Assembly (NCBI GenBank): GCA_902555465.1
Contig: CACDSN010000003.1
Span: 34,152 to 98,151, forward strand
DNA: 64,000 nt
DNA from: an uncultured Pelagibacteraceae bacterium
Lineage (GTDB): Bacteria > Pseudomonadota > Alphaproteobacteria > Pelagibacterales > Pelagibacteraceae
Direction of reading: 5' to 3'
Part shown: positions 10,924 through 20,756 of the stretch, one piece after another
Numbering within the stretch: position 1 is the stretch's first letter
How the letters are laid out: each line of letters opens with the position of its first letter
The notes under the pieces: generated by a model
The model's database searches: none
What the model saw: only the letters and a program-made list of their open reading frames with translations
What the model was told of the DNA's origin: nothing
Position numbers and translations under genes: made by a program

Positions 10924-11357
10924 TTTCCAGTAGATCCAAAACCACCCTCACCTCTTATTGTTTCAGGAAGATCATTTACTTCTTCAAAGGCAGCTTTAAT
11001 TATTGGAACTAGAACAATTTGAGCAATTCTGTCATCGTTATTTACAGTAAATTTTTTATCACCATGATTGAATAGTATAACTTTTAATTCTCCGCGATAA
11101 TCACTATCAATTGTACCAGGAGTATTTAAGATCGAAATATTATTTTTAGCTGCCAAACCTGATCTGGGTCTTATTTGAATTTCTGTATTATTTGGTATCG
11201 CTATAGAAAGCCCTGTTGGTATTATCTCTAACTTATTAGGCATTATAGAAACAGGTTTTTCTAAAAATGCCATAATATCCATACCTGAAGATCCTTCAGT
11301 TTTATAACTTGGCAATTTTACTTTTGAATTTAGTTTTTTTACTAGGATTTTAACCAT
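10920..11357 (-). CDS. dut: dUTP pyrophosphatase
   Basis: 145 residues, trimeric dUTPase. Conserved motifs are visible in order: SGMDIMA (motif 1), IRPRSGLAAKNNI (2), NTPGTIDSDYRGEL (3, with the catalytic Asp), DRIAQIVLVP (4) and the C-terminal arm RGEGGFGSTGK (5). It hydrolyses dUTP to dUMP, preventing uracil incorporation. The start overlaps the end of coaBC by 8 nt. Confidence 0.97.
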   Translation of the reverse strand: MVKILVKKLNSKVKLPSYKTEGSSGMDIMAFLEKPVSIMPNKLEIIPTGLSIAIPNNTEIQIRPRSGLAAKNNISILNTPGTIDSDYRGELKVILFNHGDKKFTVNNDDRIAQIVLVPIIKAAFEEVNDLPETIRGEGGFGSTGK

Positions 11358-12561
11358 TTGCTCTTAGTTCGCTAGAAATTTTTTCTACCAACTCTTTAGC
11401 AATCATTTCTTTGGTATTTAAAGGAATATTTTCAATATCAACTTTATTTTTTTGGAATATTTTTATTTCATTAAAATCACTATCAAAACCTATATTTTTA
11501 TTTGATACATCATTTGCAATTATCCAATCACAGTTCTTTTCATTTAATTTTTTAATTGAATTTCTCTCTAAATTTTTCGTTTCTGCGGAAAAACCTATTA
11601 CAAGTTGTGGTCTTAATTTGTTGTGTTTAGAAGTATAATCAAGAATATCTTTCGTTTTCTCAATTTCCAAATTTTGTAGGTTTGTCTTCTTGATTTTATC
11701 ACTATTGATTTTTGTAGTTCTAAAATCTGCAACTGCAGCGGTAAATATTGCTACATCTACGGGAAGATTTTGAATAGTTTTTTCATACATTTCTTGAGCA
11801 CTATCAATATTAAAAACTTTTACACCTTCAGGTGATTTTAGATTTGTTGGACCGGAAATTAATGTTGTATCAAAACCATTTTTTTGAAGTGCATCAGCTA
11901 TAGCATAACCTTGCTTGCCTGATGATCTATTTGTAATAAATCTAACTGGATCTATAAACTCTCTGGTTGGTCCAGCTGTTACCAAAGCTTTGAACATCTT
12001 ATTTTCCTCTTTATTTTTAAAATACTCATTTATTCTAAGAGAAATATTTAAAGGTTCAGAGAATTTACCAGCACCGTATTCTCCACATGCCATTTCACCA
12101 ATTTCAGGATCTATTATTTTATAACCTGATGAAATAAGTTTTTTTAAGTTTAATTGTGTTAAATTATTTTCCCACATTCTTACATTCATTGAGGGCGCAA
12201 TAAATATATCTTTGTTTGAAGCAAGAGCTACTGTTGTTGCCAAATCTTCAGCTAATCCATAAGTTAACTGAGCTACTTTATTAGCTGTGATTGGCGCGAA
12301 TAAAACAACATCAGCCCATCTAGATAAAGATATATGATCCATTTCTGCTTCATTTTTATAATCAAACAAATCTGTATAAACTTTTTCATTTGATAGAGAG
12401 CTAACTGATAAAGGTGTTATAAATTCTAAGGCTCCTTTCGTAAGAATTGTTTTAATTTTACATTGATTTTTTTTAAATATTCTTATCAATTCTAATGATT
12501 TATAGGCAGCTATACCACCACAAATTATAAGTAAAACTTTTTTATTCTGCAAATTTTTCAT
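11350..12561 (-). CDS. coaBC: Bifunctional phosphopantothenoylcysteine decarboxylase / phosphopantothenate-cysteine ligase
   Basis: 403 residues. The N-terminal flavoprotein half (CoaC, about 1-185) shows CGGIAAYKSLELIR, PSMNVRMWEN and ACGEYGAGKFSEP; the C-terminal half (CoaB) begins near KALVTAGPTREFIDPVRFITNRSSGKQGYAIA and includes IANDVSNKNIGFDSDFN. Together they turn 4'-phosphopantothenate into 4'-phosphopantetheine for coenzyme A. It sits between ubiB and dut. Confidence 0.97.
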   Translation of the reverse strand: MKNLQNKKVLLIICGGIAAYKSLELIRIFKKNQCKIKTILTKGALEFITPLSVSSLSNEKVYTDLFDYKNEAEMDHISLSRWADVVLFAPITANKVAQLTYGLAEDLATTVALASNKDIFIAPSMNVRMWENNLTQLNLKKLISSGYKIIDPEIGEMACGEYGAGKFSEPLNISLRINEYFKNKEENKMFKALVTAGPTREFIDPVRFITNRSSGKQGYAIADALQKNGFDTTLISGPTNLKSPEGVKVFNIDSAQEMYEKTIQNLPVDVAIFTAAVADFRTTKINSDKIKKTNLQNLEIEKTKDILDYTSKHNKLRPQLVIGFSAETKNLERNSIKKLNEKNCDWIIANDVSNKNIGFDSDFNEIKIFQKNKVDIENIPLNTKEMIAKELVEKISSELRANG

Positions 12562-12568
12562 TTTTAAA

Positions 12569-14131
12569 TTAAAATACTATGATCGATAAAATTACAAGAA
12601 ATAATAATCCAATAATACTTTGATTTTTAAAAGACTTAAGTTCCATTTTTTTTTCATTTAAAGAAGAATATGCATTTGAATTCTGTGGAATTTGTCCACT
12701 AGCAAGGAATGTAAGGGCTTGATTAGCTTTATCCATAACTTGAGGTAATTCAGGTAATTTCTTAATAACTTCTGAAGTATCTTTTAAGATATTTCCAATT
12801 TCAGCAATTGGATCTTTTGTTTCTTTGAGCCATTTTTCTAAAACTGGTTGTGAAATTTGCCAAATATTTGCATCTGGATCAAGTTTTCTTGCTACACCTT
12901 CAACCACTACCATAGTTTTTTGAAGTAATAACAGTTGCGGTTGTGTTTGCATATTAAATTTTTCAGTTATATCAAATAATTGTTTAAGCAATTTACCACC
13001 AGAAATATCTTTAACAGATTGACCAAATATTGGTTCACCGATTGATCTCAATGCTTGAGCAAGTTCCTCGTTGTTTACATTTTGTGGAACTAAACCTGCT
13101 GCAATATGGACTTGTGCTACTTTTTTATAATCTCTCTGAATAAATCCATAAAGAATTTCAGCTAAAAACCTTCTATTTATTTTATCTATTCTTCCCATAA
13201 TCCCAAAATCTATAAAAATTAATTGACCACTATTATCAACAAGTAAATTGCCTTGGTGCATATCTGCATGGAAGTATCCATCTCTTACTGCATGTCTTAG
13301 AAAGTGTTGAATTATATCTCTAGCTAAATTTTTAAGATTTATGCCTAATGATTTTATTTTTTCTACTTCTCTTATAGAAATTGCTTCTACCCAGTCTAAT
13401 GTAAGAACATTATCACTTGTAAGTTTCCAATAAATTTTAGGAATTTTAAATCCCGCATCATTACGTGTATTCTCATAAAATTCATTTGCTGCAGCAGCTT
13501 CAAATCTTAAATCCATTTCATGGTTTGTTATTTCTTTCAATAAAAAAACAACTTCAACTAGTTTAAGTCTTTTTGTTTTTTTTACCAAAGACTCAATAAC
13601 ATATGCTAGAAGCATTAAGGCTTCAATTTCATCATTAAATACTCTTTTGATATCTGGTCTTAAAACTTTTATTGCAACTTCTTTTAAAACTCCCTCATCT
13701 TTAATTTGCGCTTTATGAACTTGCGCAATAGATGCTGCGGCAATCGGTTCTGAAATATTTATAAAATCTTTATAATTCTCATTTCCAAGTCCAGCTTTAA
13801 TTTCATTTAGAGCTACATCTTTTGAAAACGCTGGAACTTTATCCTGAAGTATTTGCAATTGATCAGATAGTTTTTCTCCAATTATATCTGGTCTAGTTGC
13901 TAAAAATTGACCAAGTTTTATAAATGTAATACCCATGGATTCTAAAGATCTACACAATCTTTCCTCCTCAGTATGATCTTTACTTAAATTTTTTTCCCCA
14001 AATAATCCTAAAATGTTAAAAAAAATCTTGATAAGTATTGGAATTTCATAAACTTTAGAAACAATATTCAATGCATCTGAAAGTGCTAATTTTCTACCAA
14101 TTTTAAATAATGTAAATATTTTTTTTATCAT
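12569..14131 (-). CDS. ubiB: UbiB-family atypical kinase/ATPase for ubiquinone biosynthesis
   Basis: 520 residues. The KxGQ motif that defines the family is in TFIKLGQFLATRPDIIG; the kinase-like core has the catalytic-loop equivalent FHADMHQGNLLVD and the metal-binding FIDFGIMGRI. The C-terminus ends in a hydrophobic helix (SIIGLLFLVILSIIVF) that anchors it to the inner membrane. UbiB is needed for ubiquinone synthesis, probably by extracting or organising lipid intermediates. It overlaps the ubiE stop by 1 nt. Confidence 0.95.
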   Translation of the reverse strand: MIKKIFTLFKIGRKLALSDALNIVSKVYEIPILIKIFFNILGLFGEKNLSKDHTEEERLCRSLESMGITFIKLGQFLATRPDIIGEKLSDQLQILQDKVPAFSKDVALNEIKAGLGNENYKDFINISEPIAAASIAQVHKAQIKDEGVLKEVAIKVLRPDIKRVFNDEIEALMLLAYVIESLVKKTKRLKLVEVVFLLKEITNHEMDLRFEAAAANEFYENTRNDAGFKIPKIYWKLTSDNVLTLDWVEAISIREVEKIKSLGINLKNLARDIIQHFLRHAVRDGYFHADMHQGNLLVDNSGQLIFIDFGIMGRIDKINRRFLAEILYGFIQRDYKKVAQVHIAAGLVPQNVNNEELAQALRSIGEPIFGQSVKDISGGKLLKQLFDITEKFNMQTQPQLLLLQKTMVVVEGVARKLDPDANIWQISQPVLEKWLKETKDPIAEIGNILKDTSEVIKKLPELPQVMDKANQALTFLASGQIPQNSNAYSSLNEKKMELKSFKNQSIIGLLFLVILSIIVF

Positions 14132-14835
14132 TATATTTTCCAGGCACTATGTAATGCAACAATTCCACCGTTTAAATTGTTATACTCACACTTTTCAAAT
14201 TTATTTTTTTTCATTAAATCAATAAGTTCATCTTGGTTTACAAAATCTTTGATACTTTTTATCAAGTATTCATAGGGTTTTTTATCTCCGACTACAATTT
14301 CACCAATAACAGGTATTAATTTCGAGTAATTCTGATAAACAAAATTTAAATAGTCGTTATTAATCTTGGAAAATTCAAGACAAAAAAAACACCCACCCTT
14401 TTTTAAAACTCTAAATGCTTCAGATAAAGCTTTATTTATATTTTTTGTATTTCTAAGACCAAAACTAATCACATAATAATCAAACATAGAATCTTTAAAT
14501 GGTAGTTTCTCAGCAGACGCAACTTTCCAAGATATATTTTGATAATTTTTAAGTTTATTTTTTCCCAGAGAAATCATATTTTGATTTGGGTCGACACATT
14601 CAACTTTTGACTTACCTTCAGTAGCTTCTGTAAATAATTTCGCGATATCTCCAGTGCCGCAAGCTACATCAATTAACTTTTTGTTTACTCTTGGCCTCAT
14701 AGAATATATTAATTGCTTTTTCCAGGATTTATGGACTCCTAGCGACATAATGTTATTCATTAGATCATATTTATCATAAACTTTATTAAATACGTCAGAG
14801 ACCAAGTTTTTAGTATTTTGTAGTTTTTGTTGCAT
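14131..14835 (-). CDS. ubiE: Ubiquinone/menaquinone C-methyltransferase
   Basis: SAM-dependent methyltransferase with motif I in LIDVACGTGDIAKLF and the UbiE signatures YDLMNNIMSLGVHKSWK and SFGLRNTKNINKALSEAFRVLKKGG. I choose the ATG at 14835 (MQQKLQNTKNLVSDVF, 234 aa). A longer in-frame start at 14910 would add 25 hydrophobic residues of unusual composition and run over the divergent mutM start at 14871, so it is unlikely. UbiE methylates the ring of demethyl-quinones; ubiB follows immediately. Confidence 0.95.
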   Translation of the reverse strand: MQQKLQNTKNLVSDVFNKVYDKYDLMNNIMSLGVHKSWKKQLIYSMRPRVNKKLIDVACGTGDIAKLFTEATEGKSKVECVDPNQNMISLGKNKLKNYQNISWKVASAEKLPFKDSMFDYYVISFGLRNTKNINKALSEAFRVLKKGGCFFCLEFSKINNDYLNFVYQNYSKLIPVIGEIVVGDKKPYEYLIKSIKDFVNQDELIDLMKKNKFEKCEYNNLNGGIVALHSAWKI

Positions 14836-14870
14836 TTTTATTTTTTTACCTTTTAATAATATAGTCTGAT

Positions 14871-15734
14871 ATGCCAGAATTACCAGAAGTAGAAGTTGTA
14901 AAACAGTCACTAGAAAAATATATAGTAAATAAAAATTTGCTTAAAATTATAGTCAAAAATAATAACTTAAGATTTCCCGTTCCAAAAAATCTATCAAAAA
15001 AATTATCTAATATAAAAATAAAAAAAATAAAGAGAATATCAAAATATATAGTGATAGAATTTTATAATGATCTATTTTTGATAGTACATCTAGGAATGTC
15101 AGGGACTTTACATCTAACCAAAAATATTAATTTTTTTAAAAATACAAATTTAAGTTTTTACCACTCAAAAAATTTACCAAAAAAACATAATCATATTTTT
15201 TTTAAATTTAAAAAATTTTTAATAATATATAATGATCCAAGAAGATTCGGTTTTGTAAACTTAGTAAAAGGTAAAATTAATCTAAAAAGTTATTTTAGTA
15301 AATTGGGTCCTGATCCTTTCAGTGAGGCATATAATTTTAATTATGTAAAAAAATACTTTTATAATAAGAGAAAAAATATTAAGAATATTTTATTAGATCA
15401 AAATTTTTTATCTGGTATCGGAAATATATATGCAAGTGAAATTTTAAATTATTCAAAAATAAATCCATTAAAATCTTGCAATAGGATAAATGATGAAGAA
15501 ATAACTAAAATTATTTATTATACAGTTAAAGTACTTAATCTCTCAATTAAACGAGGCGGTACAACAATTAATAACTTCCATTCTATAAAGGGAAATCAAG
15601 GCTCTTATCAGAAAGAATTTCGTGCATACGATAGAGATGGCATGGGATGCAAAAATAAATTATGTATAGGTACAATTGTAAAGATAAATATTACAAATAG
15701 ATCAACCTATATGTGTGATATTTGCCAAAAATAA
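14871..15734 (+). CDS. mutM: Formamidopyrimidine-DNA glycosylase (Fpg)
   Basis: 287 residues beginning MPELPEVEVVKQSL, where Pro2 is the Schiff-base nucleophile and Glu3 the catalytic acid. The helix-two-turn-helix and the C-terminal zinc finger are present (Cys in GMGCKNKLC, then CDIC at the end). It excises 8-oxoguanine and formamidopyrimidines. It is divergent from ubiE with a 35-nt gap, the usual alphaproteobacterial pairing. The protein is unusually rich in Lys/Asn/Ile. Confidence 0.97.
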   Translation: MPELPEVEVVKQSLEKYIVNKNLLKIIVKNNNLRFPVPKNLSKKLSNIKIKKIKRISKYIVIEFYNDLFLIVHLGMSGTLHLTKNINFFKNTNLSFYHSKNLPKKHNHIFFKFKKFLIIYNDPRRFGFVNLVKGKINLKSYFSKLGPDPFSEAYNFNYVKKYFYNKRKNIKNILLDQNFLSGIGNIYASEILNYSKINPLKSCNRINDEEITKIIYYTVKVLNLSIKRGGTTINNFHSIKGNQGSYQKEFRAYDRDGMGCKNKLCIGTIVKINITNRSTYMCDICQK

Positions 15735-15747
15735 TTAAAAAAAATAA

Positions 15748-15776
15748 TTGACCATATAAACTAACCAAGTTATACA
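15748..15776 (+). promoter_or_regulatory. Promoter of rpsT
   Basis: TTGACC (15748-15753), 17-nt spacer, TATACA (15771-15776), ending 9 nt before the rpsT start codon, so the transcript would have almost no leader. The -35 hexamer has one mismatch to consensus and the -10 two. Confidence 0.55.
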
Positions 15777-15785
15777 GTCGCGCTT

Positions 15786-16046
15786 ATGGCAAATACTAAA
15801 TCAGCTATTAAAACAAATAGACGAATTCATAGACAGACTTTGGTTAATAGGTCAAGAAAAAGCAGATATAAAAATGCAATTAAGAAAATTAACCTTTTGA
15901 TTGAAAAAAAAGATAAAAAAGGAGCGCTTGGTTACCTTCCCAAACTTAATTCTGAATTAATGAAGATAGCCAAGTCTGGGGTTGTAAAAAAACAAAATGC
16001 CTCAAGAAACGTATCTAGAATTACAAAAAGAATTAACTCTCTCTGA
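15786..16046 (+). CDS. rpsT: 30S ribosomal protein S20
   Basis: 86 residues, full length. The N-terminus MANTKSAIKTNRRIHRQTLVNRSRKSRYK is the S20 signature; the rest is basic and helical. It binds 16S rRNA. rpsT immediately upstream of dnaA is a common alphaproteobacterial arrangement near the replication origin. Confidence 0.97.
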   Translation: MANTKSAIKTNRRIHRQTLVNRSRKSRYKNAIKKINLLIEKKDKKGALGYLPKLNSELMKIAKSGVVKKQNASRNVSRITKRINSL

Positions 16047-16281
16047 TTGAATCAACTAGTTGTATATTATTTTCTTTTTAAGCACAAAATATATAAAAAA
16101 ATAAGTAAACAAACTTGATATAAAATTTATTTACAATTTTTTACTATAAACAAAAATTAATAATTCAATCTAAGATTTTATTTTTTTTTTAAAATTATTT
16201 TCAATTGAGGATTACATTTTTTTTTTAAAAATAAAAATTATCATTTGCATAATTTAATTATTTCAGATTAAACAATAATAG
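16047..16281. other. 235-nt extremely AT-rich gap before dnaA
   Basis: This is long for this window. It consists mostly of A and T runs with few G/C. I found no canonical DnaA box (TTATNCACA on either strand), no convincing promoter hexamer pair and no ORF of note. It could hold the dnaA promoter and part of an origin unwinding region, but nothing in it proves that. Confidence 0.4.
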
Positions 16282-17709
16282 ATGAAAAATTCTCCTTTTA
16301 ATCAAAATTTAAATCAAAGTAACAACGAAGTTATTAACTGGGACTCAGTTAATCAGGATCTTCAAACTAAATTTGGTAAAGATGTTTTTGAAAGTTGGTT
16401 AAAAAAAATGGAACTTCTTGAAACTAATGTTGATTATCTATTAATTTCAGTTCCAACTCGATTTATTAGAGATTGGATTACATCTAGATACTTAGATAAT
16501 GTTATTCAAGTAATTAAATCACACAATAAAAATATCAGCCGTATTGAATTCAAAATAAATTCAAAACCAAGTAATTTCATTGATAAAAAAAATAAAGTTA
16601 GTTTAGAAAATCAATCTAAAATAGCAGATACTAATGTTACATTTATTAAAGATAGCTTTATTCAATACAACAGAATTGACCCAAATAAAAATTTTGAAAA
16701 TTTTATTACAGGTCAAAGTAATAGAATTGCTTATGAAGCATCAAAAAAAATCGTTGAAAATACATCCAGTTATAATCCTTTATATTTATATTCTGGTGTT
16801 GGTATGGGAAAAACTCATTTATTAAATGCAATAGGTTTAAAACTAAAATCTACCAAAAAAGTAATGTTTATATCAGCAGAGAGATTTATGTATCATTTTG
16901 TAAAATCAATCAAAGCTAATGAAATGATTAAATTTAAGGATTATTTTAGAAATACAGATGTTTTATTAATCGATGATATTCAATTTATGAATGGAAAAGA
17001 AGCATTGCAAGAGGAGTTTTTTCATACTTTTAGCGCACTTTTAGATAAAGGATCACAAATTGTACTTACATCTGATAGACCTCCTAGTAAGTTAATTAGA
17101 ATACAGGAGAGAATAAAATCTAGATTTTCAGGTGGATTAGTAGTTGATATACAAAACCCAGACTTAACTTTACGTGAGGAGATAGTGAACAAAAAATTGT
17201 CTGAGCTTAGTTTTTTAAATAAGAATAATGTTAATATTTCAAAAGAAATTCAAAAATTTATATGTTTAGAAATAAAATCAAGCATACGAGAACTTGTTGG
17301 TGCATTAAATAGAATCGTATCCTTTTCAAGAATATACAATAGGGTTCCCAATTTGTCAGAGACAAGGATAATTTTAAAAGATTTACTGGACATCCATGAG
17401 AACAAAGTAACAATTGATATTATTCAGACAATAGTTTGCAAATATTTTAAAATAAGCAAAAATGAAATGCTTTCTTCTAGAAGATCTAGATACCTTGTTA
17501 GACCAAGACAAACAGCTATATATCTTGCAAAAATGCTAACATCAAAATCCTTACCAGAAATTGGAAGATGTTTTGCGAATAGAGATCATACAACAGTAAT
17601 ACATTCTGTTAAGACGATAGAAAAACTGAGAAAAGAAGATAGTGAACTGAATCTAAAAATAGATACGCTTAAAAATAAAATATTATATAACAAAGAAGAT
17701 GAAATTTAA
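16282..17709 (+). CDS. dnaA: Chromosomal replication initiator DnaA
   Basis: 475 residues. Domain I (about 1-90, DLQTKFGKDVFESWLKKMELLE), a short linker, AAA+ domain III with Walker A GVGMGKTHLLNAIG, Walker B VLLIDDIQFM and sensor II region, and domain IV with the DnaA-box-binding signature NRDHTTVIHSVKTIE. It overlaps dnaN by 11 nt. Confidence 0.98.
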   Translation: MKNSPFNQNLNQSNNEVINWDSVNQDLQTKFGKDVFESWLKKMELLETNVDYLLISVPTRFIRDWITSRYLDNVIQVIKSHNKNISRIEFKINSKPSNFIDKKNKVSLENQSKIADTNVTFIKDSFIQYNRIDPNKNFENFITGQSNRIAYEASKKIVENTSSYNPLYLYSGVGMGKTHLLNAIGLKLKSTKKVMFISAERFMYHFVKSIKANEMIKFKDYFRNTDVLLIDDIQFMNGKEALQEEFFHTFSALLDKGSQIVLTSDRPPSKLIRIQERIKSRFSGGLVVDIQNPDLTLREEIVNKKLSELSFLNKNNVNISKEIQKFICLEIKSSIRELVGALNRIVSFSRIYNRVPNLSETRIILKDLLDIHENKVTIDIIQTIVCKYFKISKNEMLSSRRSRYLVRPRQTAIYLAKMLTSKSLPEIGRCFANRDHTTVIHSVKTIEKLRKEDSELNLKIDTLKNKILYNKEDEI

Positions 17710-18811
17710 TGTAAATCAAAAAGATTTGCAAAATTCTCTAAATTATTGTCAGGGAGTGATTGAAAAGAGAAGTACTTTGCAAATTTTGTCCAATGTATTA
17801 CTTCAGGCCAAAGATTCAAAGCTGAAAATTATTGCAACGGATTTGGATTTAATCTTTATACAAAATATATCTAATATTGAAATATTAGATGAAGGTGAAA
17901 CAACAACATCATGTTCAACATTGTATGATATTGTTAGAAAATTCACTAACGAAAAAAAAATAAATTTTAATTTAGTTAATGAGAATAAAATTAATTTAGA
18001 ATCAGATAAATCTACATTTAATTTAAATTGTCTTAAAGCATCAGAGTTTCCAATTACAGAGGAAAACTTTAAGGAAAATGAATTTGAGATTAATTCAAAA
18101 AGTTTACTTAAGTTATTAAATAAATGCAAGTTTTCTGTTTCTAATGATGAAACAAGACATTATTTGAGTGGAATATTTCTTCATTTGACAGATAAAGATG
18201 AAAAAAAATTTCTAACAGCTGTTGCCACTGATAGTCATAGAATGTCTATATCGAAAACTTTATTACAAGAGGAAATAAAATTCGAGCCTGTAATTCTTCC
18301 AAAAAAAACAATTTTCCAGTTATGTTCATTGCTAGAAGATTATGATGGTGGTGTAAAAATTTCTAATTTAAAATCAAAGATCAAGTTTGAATTTAATAAT
18401 ACAATATTAATGTCAAAATTAATTGATGGAAAGTTTCCAAATTATTATCAAGTCATTCCTAAAGAAAATCAAAAAAGATTAGAAATTGATTTAAAAACTT
18501 TCCTAACTTCAGTTGATAGAGTTGCTTCAGTTTCTCTAGATAAAAAAGATGGTTTAAGAATGAGTTTAGAAAAAAATAATTTAAATTTATCGGTCAATAA
18601 TAGTAATAGTGGTGAAGGTAAAGAAAGTTTGCCTGTTAATTTTGAACACGAATTAGATATAAGTTTTAATCCAAGATATTTAATTGATGTTGCATCAAAT
18701 ATGGATGGTAATAAAATTGAAATTTACCTTAAAGATTCTGCGGCTCCAGCTCTAATTAAAGATCCTTCAGATTTTGATAGTATTTTTGTTATTATGCCTA
18801 TGAAAGGTTAA
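17699..18811 (+). CDS. dnaN: DNA polymerase III beta sliding clamp
   Basis: 370 residues, three-domain clamp. Recognisable segments are the N-terminus with LQILSNVLLQAKDSKLKIIATDLDL, FLTAVATDSHRMSISK in the second domain, and the C-terminal IKDPSDFDSIFVIMPMKG (family ending ...MPM[RK]). It starts inside dnaA, so it is translationally coupled. It overlaps the convergent acyltransferase by 4 nt. Confidence 0.97.
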   Translation: MKFNVNQKDLQNSLNYCQGVIEKRSTLQILSNVLLQAKDSKLKIIATDLDLIFIQNISNIEILDEGETTTSCSTLYDIVRKFTNEKKINFNLVNENKINLESDKSTFNLNCLKASEFPITEENFKENEFEINSKSLLKLLNKCKFSVSNDETRHYLSGIFLHLTDKDEKKFLTAVATDSHRMSISKTLLQEEIKFEPVILPKKTIFQLCSLLEDYDGGVKISNLKSKIKFEFNNTILMSKLIDGKFPNYYQVIPKENQKRLEIDLKTFLTSVDRVASVSLDKKDGLRMSLEKNNLNLSVNNSNSGEGKESLPVNFEHELDISFNPRYLIDVASNMDGNKIEIYLKDSAAPALIKDPSDFDSIFVIMPMKG

Positions 18812-19512
18812 CGTATTCTGTCTAACTCATTATATAGATCTTCTTCAATTTTTTTTTGAAAATCCTGTGTTGTCATTCCAGCGGGAATCTGGTTTAAAAT
18901 ACTTATAGTAATAGTTTTATTTGAATTTAATCTTCCCGATTTTGGCCATACATCACCAGAATTTAGAGCGACAGGAAGACATATAAAATTCAGTTTTTCA
19001 TATATTTTTGAAACACCTTTTTTAAAAGGAATTTTATCTTCAATTAGTGTTCTTGTAGCTTGAGGAAAAATTATTAAAGGCCTTTTAGAAGATGTTGTTT
19101 CCGTGATAATTCTATCATAAAAACCTATATTCTCTTTAGTTATTTTGTCTCTATCAATTGATATAGACCCAATTTTTTTTAAATGCCAACCAAATATAGG
19201 TATTTTTAATAATTCTTTTTTTAAAATAAAAATTGGAGAATTAAAAATTGCTTGTAAAAAAAAAGTCTCAAATAAAGATTGGTGAAGTGATGCAATAAAA
19301 AAAGGTGAATTTTTTGGAATATTTTCAATACCCTTTACTACAATCTTTACTGATAGAAAAACATTTAGGCAAAAATGTATCCAGTATCCTAAAATTTTTC
19401 CGCCAATTAAGTCAATTTTTCTTGGTAAAAGCAATGCAGGCAAGAAGATTATACAAACAAAAATTGTACCAATGTAAAAAAAAAATTTAAAAATGAATTC
19501 TCTAATCATCAA
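18808..19512 (-). CDS. PlsC-like 1-acylglycerol-3-phosphate acyltransferase
   Basis: 234 residues. Two N-terminal hydrophobic segments, then the acyltransferase block I as ASLHQSLFETFF (His-x4-Glu rather than the usual His-x4-Asp, a known variant in proteobacterial PlsC homologues), block II GSISIDRD and block III IIFPQATRTLIED in place of the common EGTR. Likely acylates lysophosphatidate at the inner membrane. It abuts lysA upstream. Substrate specificity is inferred; a lyso-ornithine-lipid or other acyltransferase role is possible. Confidence 0.82.
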   Translation of the reverse strand: MMIREFIFKFFFYIGTIFVCIIFLPALLLPRKIDLIGGKILGYWIHFCLNVFLSVKIVVKGIENIPKNSPFFIASLHQSLFETFFLQAIFNSPIFILKKELLKIPIFGWHLKKIGSISIDRDKITKENIGFYDRIITETTSSKRPLIIFPQATRTLIEDKIPFKKGVSKIYEKLNFICLPVALNSGDVWPKSGRLNSNKTITISILNQIPAGMTTQDFQKKIEEDLYNELDRIR

Positions 19513-20727
19513 TTAAATAATGCTTTCAAGACGTTCTTTTTTTCTAATCCTAAAAACTTTTGAATTTTTAATTAATACCTCGTTAGCACCAACTCTTAAA
19601 TTATAATTTGAGCTTAATACTTTGCCATACGCACCCACATCACAAATTACAATATTATCTCCCTCATCAAGTTTCTGATAAGAATTAAGCGATAAAAATT
19701 TATCTGTTGTCTCACATATGGGACCTACAAAATCATGTCTTTTGGAAACTTTCCTCTTATTTTTTTTGGTAGGTATAATTCTATGATAAGCTTTATATAA
19801 AGCTGGCCTCATTAAATCGTTCATTCCCGCATCAACTATAATAAAATTAATTTTACTTGTTTTTTTTATATAAATAATTTTCGTTAATAAGTAGCCAACA
19901 TTTCCGACTATAGATCTGCCTGGTTCAAAAATAATATTTACTTTATTTTTTTTTACAAATTTATTAATTTTATCGGAGTATTTTTTATAATTAAGTTCTT
20001 TGGAGTTTTGACCATAATTTATACCCATTCCACCTCCTAAATCTATATATTTAAAATTGAAGTTAGATTTATCTATTATTTTTTGAACAGTCTTAAGCAT
20101 TTTGAGGTACGGAATATGACTAGTAATTTGACTTCCAATATGAACACTTAAACATCTAATATTAAGATATTTAGATGTTTTGTAATAATTTATTAAATTA
20201 ATAACTTCTTTTTCTGATAAACCAAATTTATTGGAATTTTTTCCAGTTGTAATCTCTTTAATGGTATTAGCATCAACATTTGGGTTGAGACGAATTCCAA
20301 TATCAATAGTTTTATTAATCTTTTTTGCAACTTGCAAAATTGTTTCAATTTCGCTTTTTGACTCTGCATTTATCAACAGTATTTTTTTTTTTACCGCAAA
20401 GTTTATTTCATCATAAGTCTTACCAACTCCAGAAAAAACAATTTTTTTGGGATTAATTTTGGATTTAAGCGCTGCCATTAATTCGCCTTTTGACACAACA
20501 TCGGCACCAACTCCTAATCTAGCAATTTCATTTAAAATCGTTTTGTTATTATTAGATTTGACAGCAAAACATATTAGTGGATTAATCTTAATAAAATTTT
20601 TTTTAAATTTCAAAATATTTTCTTTTAATTTATTATATGAATAGCAATAAGTAGGAGACCCAAATTTTCTTATAATCCTATCAACATTAATTCTATCAAT
20701 TAGTAATTTATTTTTAGTGTAGTGCAT
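19513..20727 (-). CDS. lysA: Diaminopimelate decarboxylase
   Basis: 404 residues, fold type III PLP enzyme. The PLP lysine is in ICFAVKSNNNKTIL, the phosphate-binding loop in DLGGGMGINYG, and the catalytic Cys region in DFVGPICETTDKF. It makes lysine from meso-diaminopimelate. It lies in the argH-lptM-lysA order typical of proteobacteria. Confidence 0.96.
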   Translation of the reverse strand: MHYTKNKLLIDRINVDRIIRKFGSPTYCYSYNKLKENILKFKKNFIKINPLICFAVKSNNNKTILNEIARLGVGADVVSKGELMAALKSKINPKKIVFSGVGKTYDEINFAVKKKILLINAESKSEIETILQVAKKINKTIDIGIRLNPNVDANTIKEITTGKNSNKFGLSEKEVINLINYYKTSKYLNIRCLSVHIGSQITSHIPYLKMLKTVQKIIDKSNFNFKYIDLGGGMGINYGQNSKELNYKKYSDKINKFVKKNKVNIIFEPGRSIVGNVGYLLTKIIYIKKTSKINFIIVDAGMNDLMRPALYKAYHRIIPTKKNKRKVSKRHDFVGPICETTDKFLSLNSYQKLDEGDNIVICDVGAYGKVLSSNYNLRVGANEVLIKNSKVFRIRKKERLESII

Positions 20728-20756
20728 TAAGAGTTTTAAGTTTTAATAGTTAAATA

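Noticed and set aside
14836-14910. N-terminal extension of ubiE to an ATG at 14910
   Set aside because: It adds 25 hydrophobic residues with no family similarity and overlaps the divergent mutM start; the ATG at 14835 matches the family N-terminus.
16047-16281. Replication origin with DnaA boxes before dnaA
   Set aside because: No TTATNCACA-like 9-mers were found on either strand; AT-richness alone is not evidence in this genome.
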